Shown here piece after piece: positions 25,703 through 36,923 of a stretch of DNA of 64,000 bases. How positions within the stretch are numbered: position 1 is the stretch's first letter; every line of letters begins with the position of its first letter. Under the pieces are notes generated by a model that saw only the letters and a program-made list of their open reading frames with translations, had not been told where the DNA came from and did no database searches. Both the position numbers and the translations under genes were made by a program. Source of the DNA: Nautilus pompilius (Eukaryota > Mollusca > Cephalopoda > Nautilida > Nautilidae). The stretch covers positions 3,020,501-3,084,500 of the forward strand of contig JACATO010002730.1 in the NCBI GenBank assembly GCA_018389105.1, read 5' to 3'.

Positions 25703-25737
25703 TACGACTTACTCGTAGCATTTTCATTTCGCCTGTG

Positions 25738-26779
25738 ATGACGGCACGTGTGGAGCAACGATCTTGCATCAAGTTTTGCCAAAAGATTGGAGATACCCAT
25801 GCGGAAACAATTCGTAAAATTCAACAGGCTTTTAGTGAAAATGCCATGGGTGTTACCCAAATTAAAGAATGGTACACAAACTAGTCAAAGATGCAGACAT
25901 CGGTGAGAGTGACCAGCGTTCCGGGAGGCCGTCACAGCGGCATGCAGTTGTTACGAGAGAAAGTGCAGACCATGATAATGGAGGAGCGTCGTTTGGTGAT
26001 AATGGACCGAAATTGGGTGATGAGAGTGGTGATACAGTAAAGATTCTGCAGATGCAATTTTAAACGAGGTTTAACGGGTTCTGTTGCGCAGAGTGGCAGG
26101 AAAATTTGTTCCCAAGCTTCGTTCTCAGGAACAACAACTTCGTCTTGAGGTTGCGCAGGACCTGCTGGATACTGCCAACGGGGATCCTGAGTTCCAGAAT
26201 ACCGTGATAACTGGAGATGAGACGTGGGTGTACGGGTACGATCCGTAAACTAAAGCCCAGCCATCACAGTGGAAGCACCCAACGTCGACATGGTCCAGAG
26301 AAAAATCAAGGTGATGCTGACTGTTTTCTTTGACTGCCGTGGCGTTGTGCATAATGAATACGTACCAGAAGGACAAACAGTTACGAAGGAGTACTGTCAG
26401 GAATTCCTCCGACTTCTTTGTGATGCAGTTCGGCGCAAGAGACCGGATCTGTGGGCCTCGCAAAACTGGCAGCTGCATCATGTCAACGCCCCGGCTTATT
26501 CGTCGCAGCTGATCCAAGGTTTCTTGGCAAAGAAAGGTATTTCGCTAATTCGCCAGGCTCCCTACTCTCCAGACATGGCTCCTTTTGACTTCTGGTTGTT
26601 ACCAAAAATGAAAATGCCACTGAAAGGCTCCCACTTTGAGAGCCGAGAGGATATCATGCGGAATGCGACGACGGAGCTGAGAGCCTTTCAGGAAGAAGCA
26701 TTCCAGACGTGCTTCGAACAGTGGAAGGATCGCTGGGCTGTGTGTGGAGTCACAAGGGGCCTACTTCGAAGAGGATTAG
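25738..26779 (+). pseudogene. Mariner transposase, copy 1, inactivated
   Basis: The ATG at 25738 starts an N-terminal domain (VEQRSCIKFCQKIGD, then VTQIKEWY) that hits a stop after about 48 codons. Later fragments in other frames include LRSQEQQLRLEVAQDLLDTA and the first catalytic motif GDETWVYGYDP, followed at once by a TAA. A frame change follows WKHP. The remaining frame carries WQLHHVNAPAY, where the second catalytic Asp of HHDN is Val, and APYSPDMAPFD, whose final Asp is the third catalytic residue, 34 residues after the Val. A further frameshift near 26740 displaces the natural end (GAYFEED, stop at 26777-26779). The normal protein is about 345 residues. This copy cannot make active transposase. 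Confidence 0.95.
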
Positions 26780-26821
26780 CAATTGAACTCCACGAAGTAC
26801 ATTATTTTTTCCCAGCCTAAG

Positions 26822-26847
26822 CTCGTATACTTTTGCGACTGACCTCG
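26822..26847 (-). repeat. Mariner copy 1 right terminal inverted repeat
   Basis: Inverted counterpart of 24909-24934, directly followed by the TA at 26848-26849. Confidence 0.95.
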
Positions 26848-26849
26848 TA

Positions 26850-29800
26850 TACAAAGATTCTACTTTTGTGTTATTATTCGAATTTTCTTACAGCAAATTC
26901 ATTTCGTAAAACACTTGCACCTCATATTAAAATGCGAACTAAAATTTAACAGAATTCAGAAATAAGAAATAAAAATTAACAATTCAACACAATCAATTCA
27001 TAATATTAATATTTTAGCGTTCATCAGTCAGAGGGAAAAAAACGGAATTAGAGTACTGATACATTCATGATAACTGAATCACTGTTTCTTGCTTTTATTT
27101 ATTTTTAAAATTCGCAAGATTCTAAACGTAATACAGGTCCTGTATTCTATATTCCTTGTTCTGATTTTTAACGTAAAATATATAAAAGTTATGCGAAAAA
27201 TATATGGAGAATAATGGGAAATATTAACATTTATTCTGGAGTAGAAATTGAAAAAAAAAATTACTAAACAGTTCGAGTTTTAAAAAAAATTCAAAGACTA
27301 ACAAAATAAAATTACATACCTATGCTAAATGCAAGCTGGAATTAATAAAGAAATAAATAAACGAATGCAAAAATTTACTCAAAATTAAAATATCAGTATC
27401 AACAAGTGTTTACTACAACCTTTTGCTGAAAAATCTTTGCTATTTACAAAAACACTATCCCACAATTCTATACTTGAAAAAAATTTTCAATTTGGTCTCT
27501 GTGATTTTAAAAGAAAATTTTCCTAATTTTCAGATGATTATTTATTTCTACCACCTCATTGAAATACATGAAATTTGAATGCCAGTCAAAAATTTTGATT
27601 GCTTTCGTAAAGAATTTTAGACAACCCACTGACGGCTGAGTCAGCATGGTTCTCGTTAAAAATTTCGGTGTTTTATTTTATGCATGTCTTTTCTGCTTTA
27701 TGCGAAAGAATTGAATTAAAGATGAAATTTTTCCAACCTTTTAGTATATATGTGCATGAGCATGATTCTGATTTTTGTGGCTATTTCTTAAAGATTTGAC
27801 GTTATCATATGTTATAAAGTATTTATTGTATATTTAAAATTTTTTGAATTTTACAACAGACGTGCAGGTGAGGCCAAAATTACTTTATTAATTTATGCTA
27901 TAACAGATTGCTGAAAGTTGACTATGTGCATTACCGTGAAACAATGAATTTTAACTTAATACTAATTAAACATTGTTCAATGTGTATAAGTTTTCTGCAC
28001 TGAAAATCTATTTGAGTAATTGAATTTTTATCGAACTGGTTGAATTACCGACAGATGCAAATAGTAGAAATAGCATCAATCAATTTAAGAATCGTATTCA
28101 TCGCTATGCCTTTGACCTGAGGGGCTTTGCATATGTGACATTGGCTTCTTGCTAAACAATTTTTGTAATTTCTTATAGAGGCCTAACTCCAGAATAATAA
28201 ATCAGTAAACTTCAATAAAAGCAAACGTGGCAATATTTTTAATATAATTTTTTATTCAAGCAAAGGAAAAGCTTAAAATATAAATCAGAAGCAAAACAAA
28301 CATTTAAACACAACATTAATTCATGATATTAATAAATATTTTTAAAGTGACAGTTATGTCGGGTTATACAGTCGCTTTTTACGGCAGGCGTGCAGCTAAC
28401 CACCGCACCCTGTTTACGTCTACTTGGTTTTAAAAAATTTCACACCAGGGTATTTCCTCTGATGAATGCCTTATGTGTCAACGTCGGCAGACAGTTTCAA
28501 AATGAAAAATACAATAACTTTTATCATCGCAAATTTAACAGCTTCTGAATTTTCCATTAGTTTTTTGTGGTTCATGCATAGATTGCTCCCTTTTTTTTGC
28601 AGAATAACAGAAGCGAATTTTGATAAAGTATAGACGATGGCATGAGTAAAAACGCTATTTACGGTAAAAAAGTTTAACTAATTAAGAAATGCCTGATTGT
28701 TAATTTCTTTCAAAATAAAATTTTGCAAATGCTTGTAGTCATTAGACTGCATAAGTTACATGATAGTAACCGCAGTAAGAATTACGTTTCATAAATGAAA
28801 AATAAAAACATTCGGCGTTAGTACATTTGCAAAATTAAAAATACGAAACCAAACAATAAATAAATAATAACGATCTTTTATATAATATTAAATAACCTAT
28901 TAAATGTCTTCTTTAAACAGTTTTGTGTTTATTTTAATATCCTTCACAGTATTGAAACTTTGACGTCTGAATTTTCAATTTCATGTTTTTATATATTAGA
29001 CTGTATGTAATGTATCATAAGTTACTACTCAATGAATGTTTTGTGGCTAGCTAACTATAGTCCGATCAAAGATAAGCTAAAAAGCTTACAGACAGTTTTA
29101 TTTTATACATTGTACGAGTTATTTTTCCCCCCTTTGTCTTTATATATGTTGAAATTCAAAGCTAGTATTATACAATTCATTGATATTAATTAGTATATAC
29201 CAAAAAAGCATTGATCTAAATGGGAAAAATGAGACAAAACAATTGATTAGTGTCTTAAATCTGCGGCGATCTGTTTTTATCGGAGAAACATTTACAACTG
29301 AGATAAACATAAATAATATCAGAAATGAAATATGCCACTTAAAAAGTATAAATTAACTTTTCACTTTGTAGTCACTTGCACAGTTAGTTTATTTTTAGCC
29401 AACCAACGAACTATAATGTTACAACTTAAATATGTATTCATTATATACACATATAATGGTAAAAAAGGCTTCTTTTAAAATTCAAACTTAAAATAAAAAA
29501 ATTTAAATAAATAAATATAAATGTGCTACTTAAAATAGCTAAACAGAAATAAAAAAATATTACATAACATTCGATGTAAAATAATAAGATTGTTTGCTTT
29601 TATTTCTTTTTTTGTTCCTAGTAGAATACAAATGATAGCATATTTTACTGATTTAATTTATCTAATGAAACTAAGAATTTATTATTTAATGTTAATAAGA
29701 GTATTACTTAAGCCTATTTAAAACATTTTATATATAGCTAAACAATAAATTAAAAATTCATGTTGAATAATTAGTTTGATTAAGCTTTGATAATTCATTT

Positions 29801-31375
29801 ATTCAGGCACTATACAGTTTGCTTAACGATGCAAATTTTAGAATTTTAATACCACAAATAATAGTCAGTTTAATTATTACCCATCCCCATCATGTTCTAG
29901 ATCGATAAACATAAATACACTCCATTAATGGGTTCTGCCCATTGCATTTAGCATTGTTTTATACCCCTAACACGCACCGAACTAATGCCGTGATATGGTC
30001 ACGTGCCACACGTAACATAACTTTCTGGAAATCCTATTTCTCTTTAAAAAGAAAACGAAATAATTTTTACTTGCGAAAACGATGCTGATAGTTGCAGACA
30101 TTGCAATTATTTTAATTATTTTAATAGGAAAACTGAGTTCTTATATCTTTGTCATCATTTCCTGGTACGAATTTAACTATTTCTGAAATATTCTATTATC
30201 TTTTATTACTGCTCTTTTGTTCATTTATAATTTATACCCCTACTAAAATAATTTATTTAAATTTCCTTATTCTGCGTCTATCAGTGAGAAAAAATATTAA
30301 GTAAAATTTTATTATTTGGTATTTAATTGTAAAGCTAAAACATACACTAATAAATTTGAAAGATTAATAAGTTTGGATTTCCTTTTTGTCTTACAAGTAT
30401 TATTATAATAATTCATTAAATTTTAGATTTTATTTCAGTTACTCGTATTTTTTAAATATAAAATGTGACGTTTTAACCCTAACCCGAAAAACATCATAAA
30501 AATTTTCTTTAAACTTTAAGAGTACAATCAATGCTTGGCTTTCCAGAAATAATGGGTGGAGAGATAAAAGCAACTAATAAAAAACCGGAAAAAAAGTCAT
30601 ATTTATTTTCAAAAGTAAAGTAAAGTAAATATCATATTTATATTATATTTGCTTTATTTTTTGGCAAACACGAAATTTGGGTAATTTTTGCAACTGTGCT
30701 TTAAAAGTGTTTTATTAAAATGTATTGAAATAATAAAATTGCTGTAATTATTCAGTAGAAAATAAAGGAAATTAAAATTTATCTTATTATTTACAAAAGA
30801 ATAAATTACTGAATAAATATTTAAAAAATTTTTAATGATATACCAGGTATTTTTATAGTAATCACAACTAACTATCCGTTTGCGGAGTTATGTCTGTATA
30901 AAGTATATTAAGCAAATTTTAATGTCTTAATAAGGCAATTATTTTATTTGTTCATTATTTAAATTTTTTCAAAAGAATAGTAGAAATAAATTTAATTAGA
31001 TATACAAATTCACAACCATTAACACTCTTAAGATTCATCTTACATTCTAACCATTCGTGTACTTAAAATTATAATGCCCTTATTTTTATGGTATACTCAT
31101 TTCATTTTAGCAACATGAAATATTTTCGTACTATCTAAATGATATCATATTAATAAACTCTTGTTTTGTTAAATTGAAATTTAATAATTCATTATCTACA
31201 GCAAAGACTTTTTAACTCTTTTCTTTATATTTTTGATTTGTTTGTTGTTGCTTCTAAAATTAATCGCCATTAAGTCCTGAAGATTGTTTTATTGTGCTAT
31301 TACATTGCTTTTGATAAATATTATTCTATTTTTTCTCTACGTGACAAAATCATTCTAATTCTCAAAGTTTTCTTT
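26850..31375. other. AT-rich intergenic or intronic DNA
   Basis: No open frame worth naming in 4.5 kb. A G+C-richer segment at about 28380-28490 contains, on the minus strand, GGGTGCGGTGGTTAGCTGCA, which resembles a tRNA D-arm. No B box follows at tRNA spacing, so it is left uncalled. Confidence 0.55.
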
Positions 31376-31379
31376 CAGG

Positions 31380-31616
31380 TACTGCTCATTCGGGAAATGG
31401 ACAGGGCAGCTACAGACAAGCAGTGACCTTCACTTTGGTTCTAACGTTTGGACTTAGCACGTGCCAGTTTATAATACAGTAACTAACCAGTAACCCGTGA
31501 ATTATATATACGAACAGCTTGTTTTAACTGGTAGGACAGGCAGCCTAGCTGCAGTCAGTGGCTGATTTGACCGTGGTTCGAGCTTTGGACAATATATGTA
31601 TATAAATATGTTTATA
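31380..31616 (+). other. G+C-richer patch preceded by a splice-acceptor-like site
   Basis: TTTTCTTTCAG ending near 31378 looks like a splice acceptor, and the next ~200 bp are richer in G+C than the flanks. Frames are closed, so it would be an untranslated exon if transcribed. A B-box-like GGTTCGAGC occurs near 31577, but no A box lies at tRNA spacing. Confidence 0.25.
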
Positions 31617-31644
31617 TATCTATATATCTATAGATATATAGATA
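31617..31644. repeat. Perfect 28-bp palindrome
   Basis: Two 14-bp arms, 31617-31630 and 31631-31644, are exact reverse complements with no spacer, built from TATCTA/TAGATA units within a longer TA-rich simple tract (about 31592-31664). Confidence 0.95.
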
Positions 31645-32005
31645 AATAGATATCTATATATACATCGGCGCGAGCTTTTACAAGTATCAACCAACAGAAT
31701 ACGCTCCTCGAGGTGATATATACTCTTGGACAAGACTTGCAGAGCAATAGATGACATCTTTCCCCAATCTCAAATAAACGAAAGTCGAAAACATTATTTC
31801 TATATCGCAAAAAAAGTATTGATTACGAAGACAATTAGAATTTTTTCTCACGGGTTTGTTTTGACTAATTTGGCACACTGGTTGATGAGAATAGAAAATT
31901 TCAGTACACTTGAAAATCTCGGATGTTCTGGCAGATGACTGGCAGGAAAGCATCTATGATACATTATAGAAGTTTTTATTTTGTTTTTGAACATCTGCTG
32001 CCACG

Positions 32006-32227
32006 ATGACAGCTAATTTAAACAATAAGTACGGATTACCTTTGTTGAATTTCATGAGTTTCGTGTTAATATGTCACGTCTTCAACCTCTTTGAAGAAGA
32101 AAAAAATTCAAAGACTGAACCCGAAACAGTAAAGGCAGCAAACATGTGGCTTCATGTCACGTTACTGAATTATTTATTATACTTCCAGTGCTACATAAAT
32201 ATTAAAATTTTTGACAGCAAAATTTGA
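32006..32227 (+). CDS. Candidate first coding exon with a hydrophobic N-terminus
   Basis: An ATG with A at -3 opens a 73-codon frame. Residues 10-29 (GLPLLNFMSFVLICHVFNLF) form a signal-peptide- or anchor-like segment, followed by an acidic/lysine-rich stretch (EEEKNSKTEPE). A possible splice donor, ACA|GTAAAG, falls after residue 41 (near 32129). If it is used, the frame beyond it is intron. No downstream exon could be matched. Without family similarity this is only a candidate. Confidence 0.2.
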   Translation: MTANLNNKYGLPLLNFMSFVLICHVFNLFEEEKNSKTEPETVKAANMWLHVTLLNYLLYFQCYINIKIFDSKI

Positions 32228-32229
32228 AA

Positions 32230-35200
32230 GTACTGGAACAAAAGCTTTTGTACATAGGTTGGCATCTTTACAACGTGCTATGGATTTCCTTGTATTTTCT
32301 TTTTTAAATATTTTGCTCAAATTTGGAACCCATTAAAATTTAACAAATGTACATATGGAAATTTAATTTGCTAAATTAATCATAATTTTAAAATGTATTC
32401 TCTTTATTTACTCATCTAAACTAACAGTTTATTTGAAAGCTTGCTTTGTTTCCCATTAGATAGCTCTACGTGCATCGAGATATAATTCGTTTCAGAAAGT
32501 TTAAGTATATTAAAGCGATGATGCATAAAAATTCATTATACAATTTTTCTATTAGTTTATTCAGTCTTTTAATTACAAATCGTACCTGAATAAACTAGCA
32601 TCAATATTAATTTAATCATCATATAATTTATCTTGTATGAGAAAGATATATTTTGTATGTGAAAAATAAATGCAATCATGCCAGCCATCATGCCAAAGTA
32701 AATTTGATTTTCGAAAACCAATGTAAAGAATAAGCAGGTAGAAGTAAATAAGTTACGATATGATGTTTTCACTGAGAAACACGTAGAGTGAAGGTAAAAG
32801 TTGAGGTTTACTTCATCGAATCACTGAGTTTCTTCCTTCAAAACTGTTCGTTCAGTGTTTGTTTTATGCAGGTGGAACGATATAAAAATTTAATTTAAAA
32901 GAAAAAAGAAAATAGATTATACTTTTGAAGAAAATATTGTTCTTTTCATGTTTTGTAAATATTTACTTTTTCTTCTTGGTATCATTTGTTATAACATTCT
33001 ATGACAAAGATCAGTTAGCAAATAAACTAAACTTCATGTTAACAAAGTCCGCAAAGTGATATTAATTAAGGATAAAAATGTTTTAAATGCCATTTTTTTT
33101 TAAAAAATCATGCACAAGCAAATGTCAGGCATATCGTTTCACTTCTACTTTGGGAAAATCTATCAAAATAAATGTGCGTATCATTTCCTGCTATTTGGGA
33201 AAAATAAATCGATAATTTCCGATCGTTAGACATGTGAAAAAAAGATAATTATGCATAAAATATGTAACAAATAATTGTTGATAAAACATTGTAACTATAA
33301 AATCCCGACATGTGATCTACAATCTTTTCGATAGTAAAAAAAAATGCTTTTAGCAGAGGTTTGTTTGCATGAATTGATATTCAAATAAGAAAGAATATAT
33401 GAAAATTGGTATTATTATAACTAGGTGACAGTCAATTATTGAGTCGGAATCGTTTATTAGATATTTTTATTTTTAAAATCACATTTACAATAAAACCTTT
33501 CAATTAGTTAAATATATCCATTACATTTTTCAAGTAAAGGCGTCAAAAAAGTGAATGATTGACTGATTTAAATGTTTTGTTTTGTTATTTTCAGGTGTAA
33601 GCTACACCTAATGCTTGAAGATATTATAAATGACGTATGTAAATTTGTTAATAACAAAATCTACGGAGAGTTTTGATATAAATATTCACAGTAATTAGCT
33701 TTTTGAACATAGAAATTTGGTACGATACTACGATTATTAAATTATACCATTATATTTCTTATAATTATTATTAACAAAAAATCTGTTGAAATATTCACAA
33801 AGTTATGTAATGAGTTTTGGGGACTTTCTTGCTCAGTTCAAAGCGAGTAATGTTTCTACTTTTTTAAGGTTGCCATTACCTCTTTAAAAGCAGCTCTGAT
33901 ATAACACCGTTTATCTCTGCGTCTTCTCATATTTGGCGAAGTATCTTTCACTTTTTAGCGAACTCTTTGGCAGTGATTTACGTCTGCACAAAGGAGCTCC
34001 TCATTTAGGCAGAATTTTGATGGCTTTTCGGACCTACAACTACTCGCATTTACGTTATTTTCCCCATACTGGGCATCATACACTTCGAGACACAAATTTT
34101 GCACGCCAAGAATAAATAAAGAATGCCTACTATCTTTAGTTTTTGCGCTCCACCTAAAATTTTATTAACTAAAATACATAAATCAAGTTAATATTACTAG
34201 ATCAAATACCATTAAAATGTTTTTAAACAAGCTCTAACTTAAAGTGACTTTCATAAAATGGCTAGGCAAAGTTAATTAATTACATGAAATAATATAGATA
34301 ATTCTCACGAGCCTAATATCTTGATTTGGCAAACTAATAAAGATCATTTTTAAAAATATATACTATTTTAAAATAGTTTATCCTGAAAAAGTAATTGGAA
34401 AAAAAGAAACAATTCTTGCAGTAAAATGTTTAGTAAAAAGAATTCCATGCATTTAAACATATTTTGTCTTTACAAGAAATATAACATAATCCCCAGATTT
34501 TAGATTTATTGCTACTAAAAAAATTCACATTATTTCTAGTTGAGTCTTTACGATGGACTTTTCGGAAAACAGAGAAATAAAATCTTAAACATTAATTGCT
34601 ACTTTCTTTTTTATGTAAAAAAATTCAAATAATAAAAAAAGAAAAATGGAAACAGAGTTTTTCAGTATTTATCAAGTGTGAAAGTTTAGCACTAGAAATA
34701 CGTTGTAAAATAACAAAGTTTATGCGTATGGGATTCTACGTGAGAAAAAATTATGCTTTAAATGCTTTTACAATAAATCAATTAATACACTTGAATTTTC
34801 ATTTAAATGTTTCACCAGTATAGTTAATATAGTTTACAAAAGAGAAATTATTATATAGGGAAACCGGATCAGTCAAAAGCAGATTGTACCTTACTCGAAA
34901 AATATACAAGACATCGCATTAAAGTAAACTTTAAAAACAATTGGTGAAATAAAATGATTGCGTATTTTTTGATTAATATATGTAATTTAAATAATAAAAC
35001 AATTATAATGATACTGAATCAAAACAAATTCTTTAAAATGTTATAACTGCACACAAAAAAAAAAACATTTCTGATACGTCATTAAATATTAAAAAGACTA
35101 TCTTATCACTAAATATTTGTAAACGTAAAGATGTATTTATTCATGAAATAGAAAACTTTAGACTGTGAAATAAAAACTATAGGGATTTAATTGGACTTTT

Positions 35201-35628
35201 TCATTGTTGTCAACATCAAACTAAACATACCAGTAATAGATATATAAAGGCTTATGGCGAATTCAAAAAAATAATTCAGAAAATTATATATAATATATAT
35301 ATAATGCGCAGTATCTGTGTGGCAAGTTCTCTTTTGCACAATTAAAACGTACAATGGATTTTATTGCAGTTGAGTTGGACACAGCTGTTGCATTTCCAAA
35401 AACTTCAAAATGAGTGATTGGAGTCTGACAACCATTAAAATTATATGAATGACAAATTAATAAATTTTACTACAAAAACAAATTTATTATTGCCTGCCGG
35501 CTGAAGCAAAATCATTTAAATTATGTAGCCGTAAGCACTGCTTTCTCTAACATCAAGGGAGTCGCTTAATGAAGCTTTTATAAAGATATTCTAACATTGA
35601 AAGAAAAAAAGCACAAGTATTACATTTT
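32230..35628. other. AT-rich intergenic or intronic DNA
   Basis: No supported gene. A frame at about 33897-34115 (plus) has somewhat mixed codons and higher G+C but no motif or clear splice sites. The rest is A/T runs. Confidence 0.5.
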
Positions 35629-35630
35629 TA

Positions 35631-36921
35631 CGAGGTGTGTCGAAAATGTATCCGCCCCTAGGCTGGGAAAAAAAATTACGTACTTCGTGGGGTTCAATTG
35701 CTAATCCCCTTCGAAGTAGGCCCCTTGTGAATCCACAAACTTAGCCCAGCGATCCTTCCACTGTTCGAAAAACGTCTGGAATGCTTTTTCCGGGATGGCT
35801 CACAGCTCCGCCGTCGCATTACGCATGGTGTCCTCTAGGCTCTCAAAGTGGGAGCCTTTCAGTGGCATCTTCATTTTTGGTAACAACCAGAAGTCAGAAG
35901 GAGCCATGTCTGGAGAGTAGGGAGCCTGGCGAATTAGCGAAATGCCGTTCTTTGCCAAGAAACCTTGGATCAGCTGCGACGAATAAGCCGGGGCGTTGAC
36001 ATGATGCAGCTGCCAGTTTTGCGAGGCCCACAGATCCGGTCTCTTGCACCGAACTGCATCAGTAAGACGTCGTAGGACTTTCTGATAGTACTCCTTTGTA
36101 AATGTTTGTCCTTCTGGTGCGTATTCGTGATGCACAACGCCTAGATAGTTGAAGAAAACAGTCAGCATCACCTTGATTTTTCTCTGGACCTTGTCGACGT
36201 TGGGGGCTTCCACTGTGATGACTGGGCTTGGGTTTCCGGATCGTACCCGTACACCTACGTCGATTCTACAGTTATCACGTTATTCTGGAACTCGGGATCC
36301 CTGTTGGCAGTATCCAGCAGGTGCTGCGCAACTACAAGAGGAAGTTGCTGTTCCTGAGAAAGCAGCTTGGGCGCAAATTTTGAAACTCTGCGGAAGCCCA
36401 AATCCTCCTTTAAAATTGCATGTGCAGAATCTTTACTGATCCAAGCTTCATCAATTTCATGCACCGTCAAACGATGATCCTCCATTAGCATGGTCCGTAC
36501 TTTCTCGATAACAACTGCATTGCGGCTTATTGACGGCCTCCCGGAACGCTGGTCATATCGGCCAGCTTTGAACCTGTTGTACCATTCCTTTATTTGGATA
36601 ACACCCATGGAATTGTCACCAAAAGCCTGTTGAATTTTGCGAATTGTTTCCGCTTGGGTATCTCCAAGCTTTTGGCAAAACTTGATGCAAGATCTTTGCT
36701 CTACATGTTCCGTTATCAAGGGCGAAATGAAAATGAGACGAGTAAGTAGTACAGCACTTCACACGCTGGCTGCCTGACAGCGACTGACGCATCCAGCAAG
36801 CCCACCAAATCCACGCATGCGTATGAAGGCATGCGGCTCCACTATGCACACTTTTGCCTCTCTAACCTCATTACTACCCACGGGAAAAAAATAAAGTCGG
36901 ATACTTTTTCGACAGTTCTCG
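35631..36921 (-). mobile_element. Mariner transposon, copy 2
   Basis: 1291 bp with inverted repeats. The plus-strand left end starts CGAGGTGTGTCGAAAATGTA and the right end, read on the minus strand, starts CGAGAACTGTCGAAAAAGTA. TA flanks it at 35629-35630 and 36922-36923. The transposase reads on the minus strand. It lacks the Tigger-type insertion of copy 1 and preserves the empty target site. It lies about 8.8 kb from copy 1 in opposite orientation. Confidence 0.97.
35701..36716 (-). pseudogene. Mariner transposase, copy 2, inactivated
   Basis: Aligned to copy 1, the start codon ATG is ATA here (36716-36714). The frame then stays open for about 150 codons through IKFCQKLGDTQAETIRKI, the second HTH (SKDSAHAILKEDLGFRR) and LLSQEQQLPLVVAQHLLDTA. 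The first catalytic motif GDET has become VEST followed by a stop. The frame changes after WK-P at the same place as in copy 1. The second frame has KIKVMLTVFF, HHVNAPAY (second catalytic Asp replaced by Val, as in copy 1) and APYSPDMAPSD with the third Asp kept, then stops early at 35800. The normal C-terminus GAYFEGD and its stop (35703-35701) remain in another frame. Confidence 0.95.
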
Positions 36922-36923
36922 TA

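Larger units (their letters stand above)
24909..26847 (+). mobile_element. Mariner transposon, copy 1 (interrupted)
   Basis: Bounded by inverted repeats: the left end starts CGAGGTCCGTCGAAAAAGTA and the right end, read on the other strand, starts CGAGGTCAGTCGCAAAAGTA. Each is flanked by TA (24907-24908 and 26848-26849), the mariner target duplication. Removing the 621-bp insertion and its duplicated TA leaves about 1316 bp, the normal size for mariner. The interior encodes a broken D,D34D-type transposase in the plus direction. It is the same subfamily as the minus-strand copy at 35631-36921. Downstream of the insertion, the proteins of the two copies agree at 119 of 137 aligned residues by eye. 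Confidence 0.97.

Noticed and set aside
31540..31590. GGTTCGAGC as the B box of a tRNA gene
   Set aside because: The best A-box-like sequence lies too close upstream and no acceptor stem pairs around it.
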